DNA from: Bacillota bacterium
GTDB lineage: Bacteria > Bacillota > Clostridia > Christensenellales > Aristaeellaceae
Reading direction: 5' to 3'
Length of the DNA: 12,599 bases
Assembly: GCA_009787135.1 (NCBI GenBank)
Contig: WRGP01000209.1
Span: 1-12,599 of the forward strand
Both the position numbers and the translations under genes were made by a program. Below, in pieces: positions 6,413 through 12,599 of this stretch. Below the pieces are notes generated by a model. The model saw only the letters and a program-made list of their open reading frames with translations. It was not told where the DNA came from and did not search any database. The stretch's first letter is position 1, and every line of letters starts with the position of its first letter.

Positions 6413-8149
6413 CTACTGCTCCCCGCGTGTCAGCCCCTTGATCAACGCCTCATCCGGCGTAACATATAGCGTCTTTTGATTCGTATACACCACAAAGCCC
6501 GCGGCCGCGCCCGAGGGCTTCCTGACGTGCCTGCGGCGCGTATAATCCACCGGCACCTGGCCGGAACCAACCCCGCGGCTGAACCACGCGGCCAAGTGCG
6601 CGGCCTCCCAAAGCGTCTTTTCCGGCACCTCGCCCGTATGGTCCACGACGACATGCGAGCCGGCCATGTCCTTGGCGTGCAACCATAGCGCGTCCCCGTG
6701 CGCGGAAAGGGTCAGCCGGTCGTTTTGCACGCTGTTGCGCCCCACACGGATCAAAATCCCATCGGAGGAGATGACCCGCATCGGCTCGGACGGCGGCATT
6801 TTGCGCGCTTTCCCACGCGTATGCGCGGCCCGCAAATGACCGCTTCGCACCAGTTCGGCACGGATTTCATCCAGCGCCAAAGGTTCCTCGCACTTGCGCA
6901 GGTCGTCCAGCTGCGAGGCGAGCATCTCGATCTCCCCGCGAATCTTATGCACCTGTTCCTTTGCGTATATCTGCGCCGCGCGCAGCTTGCGGTATTGCCA
7001 AAAGAACCGCTGGGCATTTTGCGCGGGCGATAGCCTCGGGTCCAGCGCGATCACGCGCGCTTTACCGGTATAGTAGTCCGTAACCTCCGCCTGACCGCGC
7101 GCCTTGCCCAGCAGATGCAGGTTGGCCGTGAGCAGCTCGCCGCACACGCGCGCCTCCTCCATGCGGCTGTCCGCCGCAAGCGCCTCCTCGTGAATAGCCA
7201 GGCGGTTTTCACACCGCTCTATATTCGCGCGAATCGAGCGCGCAAGCGCCGCGGTTTTCTGCGCCAGCCTCTCGCGCTTGTCACGCAGCGTATAAAACGC
7301 GTCCATGGCCGCGCTGGGCCCCTCGGGAAATGGCCGCTGGCGCGCGGGATCAAAGCGCTGCTGCGCGAAGGGAAACACATCCGCCGCCTCGCCGTTTTCG
7401 TCCATTAGCAGCACCCCCGGGCCAAAGGCGGGAAGCTCGCTCAGCAGCGCGTGCAGCGGCCCGGCAAGCGCCGCCCGGCCGGCGGGATCCAGGCGCGCGC
7501 CCTCCTGCCCGGTCAGCCGGTACGCAACCTCCCGGCTGCTTTCGCGGCCAAAGCCCATGAGAATCTCCGCAAGCGCCTTGTCCAGCTTCGCGGCGCCGCT
7601 TTCCAGCGCGGCTTGCAGCTGACCGGCGGTGGCCCTGGCGGGATCCAGCTTAGCCTGTGCCGGCGGCGGCGTGTACAAAAGCCCCGGCTTGACCTCCCGC
7701 ACGCGCGATATGTTCGCCCCAACGTGGTGAATGGCGTCCAGGATACGGCCCTGCGCGTCGCGCAGAATGAGATTGCTGTGCCGACCCATGATCTCGCAGA
7801 CAAGATCCCGCCGTACGCGCTCGCCCATCTCATCCGCGCACTGGAACGCGATTTCCACGACGCGGTCGCCCGCCACCTGCGAAACCGCCTGCACGCGGCC
7901 CCCCTGCAGCTGCTTTCGGAGCAGCATGCAAAACATCGGCGGCTCCGTGGGGTTTGGCTTCGCCGCGTTTGTCAAATGCACCCTGGCGTTGTTCGCGGAT
8001 GCGCACAGGAGAAGCCGGTATGTCCCGCTTTGGCCGCGAAGCAGAAGGTGCAGCTCGTCTTTCTCGGGCTGCAGCACCCGGTCCACGCGGCTGCCCGTAA
8101 GCTTTTCCGTGAGCTCCCGCACGATATAGGAAAGCATCAGACCGTCCAT
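6413..8149 (-). CDS. rqcH: RqcH, ribosome quality-control NFACT protein
   Basis: RqcH (long called fibronectin-binding protein FbpA) binds obstructed 50S subunits with peptidyl-tRNA and recruits tRNA-Ala to add C-terminal alanine tails that mark nascent chains for degradation. The 578 aa length is typical. The NFACT-N domain starts with MDGLMLSYIVREL and has the Asp95-Arg96 pair matching the essential DR motif of B. subtilis RqcH, plus EIMGRHSNL. A charged, probably coiled-coil middle spans about 290-440. The C-terminal NFACT-R (DUF814) domain, about 458-565, contains ILIRVGRNSVQND and LWLHAKDMAGSHVV. The start has a GAGGTG ribosome site (8160-8155) and lies only about 13 bases from the predicted transcription start. 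It is divergent from gerM, with no shared function obvious. Surface adhesin activity has been reported for some relatives, but the intact DR motif favours the ribosome role. Confidence 0.95.
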   Translation of the reverse strand: MDGLMLSYIVRELTEKLTGSRVDRVLQPEKDELHLLLRGQSGTYRLLLCASANNARVHLTNAAKPNPTEPPMFCMLLRKQLQGGRVQAVSQVAGDRVVEIAFQCADEMGERVRRDLVCEIMGRHSNLILRDAQGRILDAIHHVGANISRVREVKPGLLYTPPPAQAKLDPARATAGQLQAALESGAAKLDKALAEILMGFGRESSREVAYRLTGQEGARLDPAGRAALAGPLHALLSELPAFGPGVLLMDENGEAADVFPFAQQRFDPARQRPFPEGPSAAMDAFYTLRDKRERLAQKTAALARSIRANIERCENRLAIHEEALAADSRMEEARVCGELLTANLHLLGKARGQAEVTDYYTGKARVIALDPRLSPAQNAQRFFWQYRKLRAAQIYAKEQVHKIRGEIEMLASQLDDLRKCEEPLALDEIRAELVRSGHLRAAHTRGKARKMPPSEPMRVISSDGILIRVGRNSVQNDRLTLSAHGDALWLHAKDMAGSHVVVDHTGEVPEKTLWEAAHLAAWFSRGVGSGQVPVDYTRRRHVRKPSGAAAGFVVYTNQKTLYVTPDEALIKGLTRGEQ

Positions 8150-8168
8150 TTCGTCACCTCAAGGCAGT

Positions 8169-8197
8169 ATTATAAGGGGTTCCATAAGCCGTGTAAA
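8169..8197 (-). promoter_or_regulatory. sigma-A promoter of rqcH
   Basis: On the minus strand TTTACA (8197-8192), a 17-base spacer and a perfect TATAAT (8174-8169). Transcription should begin near 8162, giving a very short leader of about 13 bases that just includes the GAGGTG ribosome site. This is one of the best promoter matches in the window. Confidence 0.8.
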
Positions 8198-8198
8198 G

Positions 8199-8212
8199 AT
8201 GAACCGGTTCAT
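8199..8212. promoter_or_regulatory. 14-bp perfect palindrome beside the rqcH -35, possible operator
   Basis: ATGAACCGGTTCAT is its own reverse complement over all 14 bases and begins one base beyond the rqcH -35 element. Its position in the rqcH-gerM divergent region suits a dimeric regulator, but no regulator is identified. It lacks a loop, so it is a poor RNA hairpin candidate. Confidence 0.4.
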
Positions 8213-8307
8213 GCGGGCATTGTCATGCGTTTGAAAATATACGCATATCTGTCAAAAGAGACGTGCGTGTCCTAAAACGGCGGGGATCGTCATATGTTGA
8301 AACGGCA

Positions 8308-8313
8308 AAGGAG
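8308..8313 (+). promoter_or_regulatory. ribosome binding site that sets the gerM start
   Basis: AAGGAG lies eight bases before the GTG at 8322. The in-frame ATG at 8316 and GTG at 8313 are two bases or fewer from this site, too close to be used with it. Confidence 0.7.
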
Positions 8314-8321
8314 TGATGGGC

Positions 8322-9368
8322 GTGAACCTTGGGAAATGGAAACTCAAGCAAGAGCATTTGGAGCGCGTGCTGATTGGCGGCGCGGCGGCGCTGGTACTGT
8401 TTCTGGCGGCGCGCGGCACGCAGACGCCCTTGGTGGAGGTGCCTTACGAGCAGGTGCCGCCCAGCGAGGTGCAGACCGCCGCCGAGCCGGATATCCCCAT
8501 GCAGGAAACAACGCTGTACTATCGCGACGGCGACGGGTATCTCGTGCCGGTCACCCTCTCGGTACCGGCGCAGGAGGGCATTGCCAAAGCCACGCTGTCG
8601 CTGATGACCTCCAGCATCGTCAACGATATGGAGGCCGCGTCCCTGGGGCTTCTGACCGTGGCGCCCCGCGGCACAACCTATGACCTGGATATCTCCGGCG
8701 GTCACGCGCGCGTGGACATGAGCAGCGAAGCGCTGAATGTCACGGACGCCGAGCAGGAAAGCGCGATGGTGAGCGCCATCGTCGAGACGCTGACGACGTT
8801 TGATACGGTCGATACGGTCGAATTCCTCGTCGGCGGGCAAAAACGCAGCAAGCTTACCTTTGGCACGGACATTTCCGGCACGTTCTCCAGCGGCAATGTC
8901 AATATCGAGAGCGTTGCCACCGGCGCGGATATCTCCGGCACGGAAACGGTCATGCTCTACTTCCCCTCGGAGTCTGGGCGCATGCTGGTGCCCGTCACGC
9001 GGGTCGTGTACGGTGAACCGGATATCAACACAGCCGTGTTTGAACTGATCAAAGGGCCCAAGGCGGACAGCGGCCTCCAAAGCGCCGTGCCGGAGAACAC
9101 CTCGCTCATCGACGTTTCGATCAAGGATGGCGTGGCGATCGTCAACCTTTCCAAGGAGTTTGAGCAGATTGTGTCCCAGGCCGACGGGGGCAAGCACGCT
9201 TTGCGCGCCATCCGGCTCACCTGCAGCCGCTTCCCCGGCGTGGAGACCGTGCAGTTTCAGGTGGAGGGAAAGCCGTACAGCGTGGAGGGAACAAAGGCGG
9301 CGCCGACGTTTGTCAACAGCGCGATGGAGATTGAGGCTTGGTTCCCGGGGGTGCTGGAGGAGGATTAG
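8322..9368 (+). CDS. gerM: GerM-like protein with two GerMN domains
   Basis: GerM in B. subtilis is a sporulation protein needed for stable assembly of the SpoIIIA-SpoIIQ channel between mother cell and forespore; GerMN domains are thought to build ring-like assemblies. This protein is 348 aa from the GTG at 8322. A hydrophobic anchor spans about 16-31, followed by an acidic/Pro-rich linker. Two homologous domains follow, at about 60-180 and 205-340. Their starts are recognisably repeated (LYYRDGDGYLVPVT at 65-78 and LYFPSESGRMLVPVT at 212-226), and each ends with a VEF/VQF strand. No cysteine lies near the anchor, so unlike B. subtilis GerM it is probably not a lipoprotein. A perfect 9-base tandem duplication (8802-8819) encodes DTVDTV. 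The order gerM-rph-rdgB-yfcE matches B. subtilis and supports the assignment. A paralogous GerMN protein with another role is possible. Confidence 0.88.
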   Translation: MNLGKWKLKQEHLERVLIGGAAALVLFLAARGTQTPLVEVPYEQVPPSEVQTAAEPDIPMQETTLYYRDGDGYLVPVTLSVPAQEGIAKATLSLMTSSIVNDMEAASLGLLTVAPRGTTYDLDISGGHARVDMSSEALNVTDAEQESAMVSAIVETLTTFDTVDTVEFLVGGQKRSKLTFGTDISGTFSSGNVNIESVATGADISGTETVMLYFPSESGRMLVPVTRVVYGEPDINTAVFELIKGPKADSGLQSAVPENTSLIDVSIKDGVAIVNLSKEFEQIVSQADGGKHALRAIRLTCSRFPGVETVQFQVEGKPYSVEGTKAAPTFVNSAMEIEAWFPGVLEED

Positions 9369-9412
9369 GCGGGGATATTTGGATTGTTTCGCAAAACATA
9401 GGCTGATGTTTG

Positions 9413-9444
9413 ATCCGGCGCGTTTGGCGCCGGATTTGAATTTT
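9413..9444 (+). terminator. probable rho-independent terminator after gerM
   Basis: ATCCGGCGC (9413-9421), a five-base loop, then the exact complement GCGCCGGAT (9427-9435) form a perfect 9-bp GC-rich stem. The tail that follows is T-rich but interrupted (TTGAATTTT). It lies 45 bases after the gerM stop. The tail also supplies the -35 of the next promoter, so leaky termination is likely. Confidence 0.6.
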
Positions 9445-9464
9445 GGGGGCGAAAGTGGTAGAAT
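9436..9464 (+). promoter_or_regulatory. sigma-A promoter for the rph-rdgB fusion gene
   Basis: TTGAAT (9436-9441), a 17-base spacer and TAGAAT (9459-9464). Transcription would begin near 9471, leaving a leader of about 50 bases before the ATG at 9521. The -35 begins at the base after the terminator stem ends. The predicted start also makes the upstream in-frame TTG at 9443 unusable from this promoter. Confidence 0.65.
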
Positions 9465-9504
9465 TAATTTTTTATGATTTAGATCACCCGACAAACCACC
9501 CGGC

Positions 9505-9510
9505 AAAGGA
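9505..9510 (+). promoter_or_regulatory. ribosome binding site for the rph-rdgB start
   Basis: AAAGGA sits ten bases before the ATG at 9521. It favours this start over an in-frame TTG at 9443, whose extra 26 residues do not resemble RNase PH. Confidence 0.6.
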
Positions 9511-9520
9511 AGTGTCTCCC

Positions 9521-10810
9521 ATGCCCTTACGCCCCATCACCCTCACCCCTCATTTTCTCCGCACGGCCCCCTCCTGCCTGATCGAGTGCGGCGGCACGCG
9601 CGTCCTGTGCACGGCCACCGTCCAGGAAGGCGTTCCTCCCTTTCTAAAGGGCAAAGGCCAGGGCTGGCTGACGGCCGAGTACGCCATGCTGCCCGCCTCC
9701 ACGAACATGCGCAAGGCCCGCGACGGCCTCAAGAAGGACAGCCGGGGCGTGGAGATTTCCCGCCTGATCGGCCGCTCCCTGCGCCAGGCCGTGGACCTTA
9801 CCCGCCTGGGCGAGCGTACCATCACCATCGACTGCGATGTGCTCGAGGCGGACGGCGGCACGCGCACGGCTTCCGTCACCGGCGGCTTTGTGGCGCTCAC
9901 CCTCGCGGTCGCGGATCTGATCCGGCGCGGGCCGCTGTTTGACTCCCCCATCGTTCGGCAGGTGGCCGCGGTCAGCGTGGGCATGGTGGCGGGCGAGCCG
10001 GTGCTGGACCTTTGCTACAGCCAGGACAGCCGCGCGGACGTGGACATGAACGTGGTGATGGACGAAAAAGGAAATTTCATCGAGGTGCAGGGCACGGGCG
10101 AAGGCGCGGTCTTCCCGCGAAAAGACTTGGACACGCTGCTCGACATGGCCGCGGAGGGTATCGCGTCCCTCATGGAAAAACAGCGCGAGACCCTGGGCGG
10201 CGCCGCGCGCTGGATCGCGCCCAGGACGCCCCGGCTGCTGCTGGCCACCAACAACGAGCACAAGGCGCGGGAACTGCGCGCCATCTTACAGGATCACTAT
10301 GCGGTCGTCTCCCTGAAGGAAGCGGGGCTGCCCGCCGAAGTGGAGGAAAACGGCGCCACCTTTGCGGAAAACGCCGCGCTCAAGGCGGAGGCCGTGATGA
10401 AGCTCGCCCGCTGCGCCGTGCTGGCGGACGACTCGGGCCTTTTCGTGGACGCGCTGGGCGGCGCGCCGGGCGTGTATTCCGCGCGGTACGCGGGCGCGCA
10501 TGGCGACGACGCGGCCAACAACCGCCTGCTGCTGCAAAATCTTAAAGATGTAGCGGCGCCGCGCACGGCGCGGTTCGTCTGCGCCATGGCGCTGGCCAGG
10601 CCGGGCCGGGATACGCTGCTGGTGGAAGGAAGTGTCGAGGGGCGCATCATCGACGCCCCGCGCGGAAGGAACGGCTTTGGGTACGATCCCCTGTTTGAGT
10701 ATGAAACCGGCGAGACCTTCGCTGAAATGGCGGAGGAGAAGAAGAACGCCATCAGCCACCGCAACCGGGCGGCCGCTGCCCTGCTCATGGCGCTGGAGGC
10801 GGGCGCATGA
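9521..10810 (+). CDS. RNase PH fused to RdgB (XTP/dITP pyrophosphatase)
   Basis: A 429 aa bifunctional protein. Residues 1 to about 228 are RNase PH, a phosphorolytic 3'-5' exonuclease that trims tRNA 3' ends: VPPFLKGKGQGWLTAEYAML, RLIGRSLRQAVDL, LEADGGTRTAS (phosphate-binding Arg115), and SRADVDMNVVM followed by EVQGTGEGAVF. After the short linker GGAARWIAPRTP, residues about 239-429 are RdgB/HAM1, which hydrolyses XTP, dITP and ITP to keep them out of DNA: LATNNEHKARELR, ADDSGLFVDALGG, GVYSARYAG, GFGYDPLF and KNAISHR. Both sets of catalytic motifs look intact. The usual N-terminal R-x-DGR segment before LRPI is missing; the protein starts directly at MPLRPITL. These two genes are adjacent in B. 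subtilis (rph-ysnA), and a fusion would keep that pairing. The stop overlaps the next gene as ATGA. Confidence 0.94.
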   Translation: MPLRPITLTPHFLRTAPSCLIECGGTRVLCTATVQEGVPPFLKGKGQGWLTAEYAMLPASTNMRKARDGLKKDSRGVEISRLIGRSLRQAVDLTRLGERTITIDCDVLEADGGTRTASVTGGFVALTLAVADLIRRGPLFDSPIVRQVAAVSVGMVAGEPVLDLCYSQDSRADVDMNVVMDEKGNFIEVQGTGEGAVFPRKDLDTLLDMAAEGIASLMEKQRETLGGAARWIAPRTPRLLLATNNEHKARELRAILQDHYAVVSLKEAGLPAEVEENGATFAENAALKAEAVMKLARCAVLADDSGLFVDALGGAPGVYSARYAGAHGDDAANNRLLLQNLKDVAAPRTARFVCAMALARPGRDTLLVEGSVEGRIIDAPRGRNGFGYDPLFEYETGETFAEMAEEKKNAISHRNRAAAALLMALEAGA

Positions 10811-11265
10811 AAATTGCCTGCGCCAGCGACGCGCACCGCGCCTACGCGAAAGAGGAAGGGCTGATCGATAGGCTGCCGCGTGTAGACGCCTTTTGCTTTC
10901 TGGGCGATATGGACGACGACGCGGATTGCCTTCAGCTGCTGCTGGAAAAAAAACAGCCGCACGCGCCGTTCTACGCGGTGGCCGGCAATAACGATCCTTT
11001 TTCCCGTCGGCCCCGAACCCTCACGCTCTGCTTTGGCGAACTTCGCGCCATGCTCACGCATGGGCACCTATTTCGCACGAGGCAAGCAATGGCTGCCGCC
11101 GCCGCGTCGCAGGGCTGTCAGCTTTTGCTCTATGGCCATTCCCATAAGCCGCTGGTGGAACTCATTGATGGGGTGCATGTGGTCAACCCGGGCACGCTGC
11201 GATCTGGCCAGTGGGCATTGGTTGACGTGCAGGATCCGCCCAAGGTACAGCTGCTGACACTTTAG
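10807..11265 (+). CDS. YfcE/MJ0936-family metallophosphoesterase
   Basis: A 152 aa small calcineurin-like phosphodiesterase, usual length for this family, acting on phosphodiester substrates with two divalent metals. Motifs in order: SDAH (Asp8, His10), LGDMDDDAD (Asp34), AGNND (Asn61), THGH (His85), YGHSH (110-113) and NPGT. The residue two before LGD is Phe-Leu where relatives often have His-Leu, but the metal-binding aspartate is kept. It is translationally coupled to the RNase PH-RdgB gene by an ATGA overlap, and the same neighbour (ysnB) follows in B. subtilis, so the order is an old conserved one. The physiological substrate is not known. Its stop overlaps the end of the converging gene on the other strand by four bases, with no hairpin between them. 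Confidence 0.92.
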   Translation: MKIACASDAHRAYAKEEGLIDRLPRVDAFCFLGDMDDDADCLQLLLEKKQPHAPFYAVAGNNDPFSRRPRTLTLCFGELRAMLTHGHLFRTRQAMAAAAASQGCQLLLYGHSHKPLVELIDGVHVVNPGTLRSGQWALVDVQDPPKVQLLTL

Positions 11266-12389
11266 GGATGCGCGAGTACGGCCGTCTGTTTTTGCGTGTC
11301 CGGCGTAATCTCTATCGTGTCGCTGTCATAGCGCCGGACGTCATCCCGCAGCGCGAGGAACGAATCCAGCGTATCCAGCACCGAAAAACCGAATTGTTCC
11401 GGGCGGTAATGCATGGGAATGACGACCGCCGCACCCAGCGCCCGCGCGACCTCATCGGCTGTCTTCGCGCCGATGGTATAATACCCGCCCACGGGGACCA
11501 TCACCGCATCCACCCTGCCGATTTGCTCAATCTGCTCCCTCGTGAGCATATGCCCCAGATCGCCTAGGTGCAGGGCGCGCACGCCGCCCGCCTCCAGCAC
11601 ACGGATCGTGTTCGCGCCGCGAAGCGCGCCCCCCTGATCGTCATGGAAGGCCGCTATCTCCGTGACGATAAAGGGCGACGGGCGACCCGTATCAACCAGC
11701 CGGACAGCCTTCACCGCCCCATGGTCGTCATGTTCATGGCTGCAGAATACGGCGTTTGCCGTGACATCCAGCGGCCCGAGGCCCTCCACGGCGCCGTCCG
11801 CGTAGGGGTCGAGCACGATCGCGTACCCATCGTACACCAGGCGAAAACAGGCGTGACCCAGCCATTGTATCTTCATGCTATGCACCCTTTCTTTCGCTTC
11901 AACCCAAACGGGCGCCCTGCCAAGCTTCCTCAAAAACACCTCAAAAAAATCTTTCCCCGCCAAAACAACCGTGGCTGTGTTGTCGCAGGGATGAAACGCG
12001 AGCATATCATAGCGCGCAAGCCCTTCATCCACCACGAGTGTCACGCGCTTCCCGCTGTCAAACAGCAGGCCAAGCGGGCTTACCGCGCCGGCGGACAAGC
12101 CCAAAAGCTCGGGCAGCATTTCCTCAGGCCCAAAGCTCAGGCGCGACACACCCAATGCCTTGGAGACCACAGCCGTACGAAAAGGCACGTCATGCCGCAG
12201 CAGCATGAGGTAAAACGAGGTCCGCTGCCGATTGCACAGGAAGGCGTTGCGAACCAGCTCCGTCCTCGTCCAGTCGATCCCCCGCACCGTATGGCAGTCC
12301 TGAACGGTGTGCACCGGCGCGTGTTCATAAAGGGTATACGCGACGCCAAACGACGCGAGCGCGTCCAGCACCGCCTGCCTATTTTTCAT
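11262..12389 (-). CDS. fused YbaK/ProX-type tRNA-editing domain and UlaG-like MBL-fold hydrolase
   Basis: A 375 aa protein made of two normally separate proteins. Residues 1 to about 165 match the YbaK/ProX family, free-standing deacylases that hydrolyse mischarged tRNA such as Ala-tRNA-Pro: SKALGVSRLSF (the lysine expected for catalysis), GAVSPLGLLFDS and FHPCDNTATVVL. From Met172 the sequence is a complete 204 aa UlaG-like metallo-beta-lactamase-fold hydrolase: MKIQWLGHACFRL, LDPY, SHEHDDHG (metal ligands), HLGDLGH and IPMHY. The junction EAKERVHSMKIQ has no linker, and the DNA before Met172 carries an SD-like AAAGGGTG, so the second half may also be made alone. The upstream start is the ATG at 12389, with AAGGAG 13 bases before it, a rather long spacing. 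The UlaG-like substrate is unknown. Sequencing error at the junction cannot be excluded. Confidence 0.88.
   Translation of the reverse strand: MKNRQAVLDALASFGVAYTLYEHAPVHTVQDCHTVRGIDWTRTELVRNAFLCNRQRTSFYLMLLRHDVPFRTAVVSKALGVSRLSFGPEEMLPELLGLSAGAVSPLGLLFDSGKRVTLVVDEGLARYDMLAFHPCDNTATVVLAGKDFFEVFLRKLGRAPVWVEAKERVHSMKIQWLGHACFRLVYDGYAIVLDPYADGAVEGLGPLDVTANAVFCSHEHDDHGAVKAVRLVDTGRPSPFIVTEIAAFHDDQGGALRGANTIRVLEAGGVRALHLGDLGHMLTREQIEQIGRVDAVMVPVGGYYTIGAKTADEVARALGAAVVIPMHYRPEQFGFSVLDTLDSFLALRDDVRRYDSDTIEITPDTQKQTAVLAHP
11883..11890 (-). promoter_or_regulatory. possible internal ribosome site before the MBL-fold half
   Basis: On the minus strand AAAGGGTG ends six bases before the ATG for Met172 (11876-11874). 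It looks like the remnant or working ribosome site of a once separate gene. Confidence 0.45.
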
Positions 12390-12406
12390 ATCCGCACATT
12401 CGCTCC

Positions 12407-12435
12407 TTGCTTCTCTTGTTCGTATCCACTATAAT
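12407..12435 (+). promoter_or_regulatory. sigma-A promoter for the lipid kinase gene
   Basis: TTGCTT (12407-12412), a 17-base spacer and a perfect TATAAT (12430-12435). Transcription would start near 12442, about 37 bases before the ATG at 12479. The -10 overlaps that of the opposing promoter. Confidence 0.6.
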
Positions 12436-12444
12436 ATACAGTGG
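12426..12444. promoter_or_regulatory. 19-base quasi-palindrome over the shared -10 region, possible operator
   Basis: CCACT (12426-12430) and its exact complement AGTGG (12440-12444) flank ATAATATAC; two further inner pairs match, giving 7 of 9. It covers both -10 elements, so a dimer bound here would block both genes. Part of the symmetry follows from the TATA-like core. Confidence 0.4.
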
Positions 12445-12461
12445 CATGCAGAAATTGTCAA
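12433..12461 (-). promoter_or_regulatory. sigma-A promoter for the ProX-UlaG fusion gene
   Basis: On the minus strand a perfect TTGACA (12461-12456), a 17-base spacer and TATATT (12438-12433). Transcription would begin near 12426, about 37 bases before the ATG at 12389. Confidence 0.75.
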
Positions 12462-12478
12462 AGCGAGTTGTATTGGAT

Positions 12479-12599
12479 ATGGTACATTTGATCGTAAATC
12501 CCACGGCGGGCAATGGCCGCGCCCGCCGCGTCGGCGAGGAGATGGCCGCATTGCTTGCGCGGCAGGGCGTTCCGCATGCCGTATCCTTGACAGAATCGG
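12479..12599 (+). CDS. diacylglycerol/lipid kinase (DagK/YegS family), 3' end cut by window
   Basis: Only the first 40 residues are visible. MVHLIVNPTAGNGRARRVGE opens with the NPTAGNGRA motif, the phosphate-binding start of the DagK/YegS/BmrU family of lipid kinases, which phosphorylate diacylglycerol or related lipids at the membrane surface. The next stretch is the expected helix and second strand (LLARQGVPHAVSLTES). The glycine-rich GGDGT loop that would confirm the family lies beyond the window. The start is taken as the ATG at 12479. A TTG two codons earlier (12473) is possible, and no strong ribosome site is present, only AAAGCGAG around 12460-12467. The gene diverges from the ProX-UlaG fusion and has an overlapping promoter. 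Confidence 0.85.
   Translation, partial: MVHLIVNPTAGNGRARRVGEEMAALLARQGVPHAVSLTES

Noticed and set aside
8802..8819. Tandem 9-base repeat GATACGGTC
   Set aside because: Only two copies, in frame inside gerM and encoding DTVDTV; noted in the gene entry but not a repeat element.
8223..9506. Long minus-strand open frame (427 codons) opposite gerM
   Set aside because: It lies antisense to a gene with clear domains, is rich in Arg/His/Ala/Gly as expected from GC-rich shadow frames, and has no recognisable motif.
11568..12434. Plus-strand open frame of 288 codons opposite the ProX-UlaG gene
   Set aside because: Both enzyme domains are on the minus strand; the plus frame is antisense and extends through the minus-strand promoter.

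Overview
The window looks like a high-GC (roughly 60 percent or more, by eye) Firmicute, most likely a Clostridia-type anaerobe. The clues are a GerM-type sporulation protein, RqcH, AGGAGG-like ribosome binding sites, sigma-A-like promoters, tightly overlapping genes, and the order gerM - rph - rdgB - yfcE-like, which matches gerM-rph-ysnA-ysnB in Bacillus subtilis. No RNA gene, CRISPR array, insertion sequence or phage gene was seen.

Region 1 (1-3499, + strand) is the tail of an aromatic amino acid operon: prephenate dehydratase (cut by the window start), shikimate kinase, type II 3-dehydroquinate dehydratase and shikimate dehydrogenase. Every junction overlaps (1, 34 and 4 bases). The last gene, an S66 (MccF/LD-carboxypeptidase-like) peptidase, is coupled by an ATGA overlap and appears to have lost about 48 residues near its N-terminus.

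Region 2 (3500-5600, + strand) looks like a decayed sugar-utilisation locus. An intact phosphoglucomutase/phosphomannomutase sits between a 52-codon ORF that looks like the start and end of a GH94 disaccharide phosphorylase joined together, and a fragment of a sugar ABC transporter binding protein that runs into the last residues of an AraC-type regulator. A GH94 enzyme makes glucose 1-phosphate, which the mutase would convert to glucose 6-phosphate, so the pieces make sense together.

Region 3 (5603-8149, - strand) holds a secreted SH3-domain protein with a Gly/Ser linker and a His/Cys tail, then RqcH, the ribosome quality-control factor, which has a strong promoter and a nearby 14-bp perfect palindrome.

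Region 4 (8322-11265, + strand) holds gerM, a hairpin with an overlapping promoter, a fused RNase PH - RdgB (XTP/dITP pyrophosphatase) protein, and a YfcE-like phosphodiesterase.

Region 5 (11262-12599) has a - strand gene fusing a YbaK/ProX-type tRNA-editing domain to a UlaG-like metallo-beta-lactamase-fold domain. It diverges from the start of a diacylglycerol/lipid kinase gene, and the two promoters share overlapping -10 elements inside a quasi-palindrome.

The most noteworthy observations are the cluster of three deletion scars around the mutase, the ProX-UlaG fusion with a possible internal start, and the overlapping divergent promoters. I see no clear evidence of a wholly new system such as a defence island.
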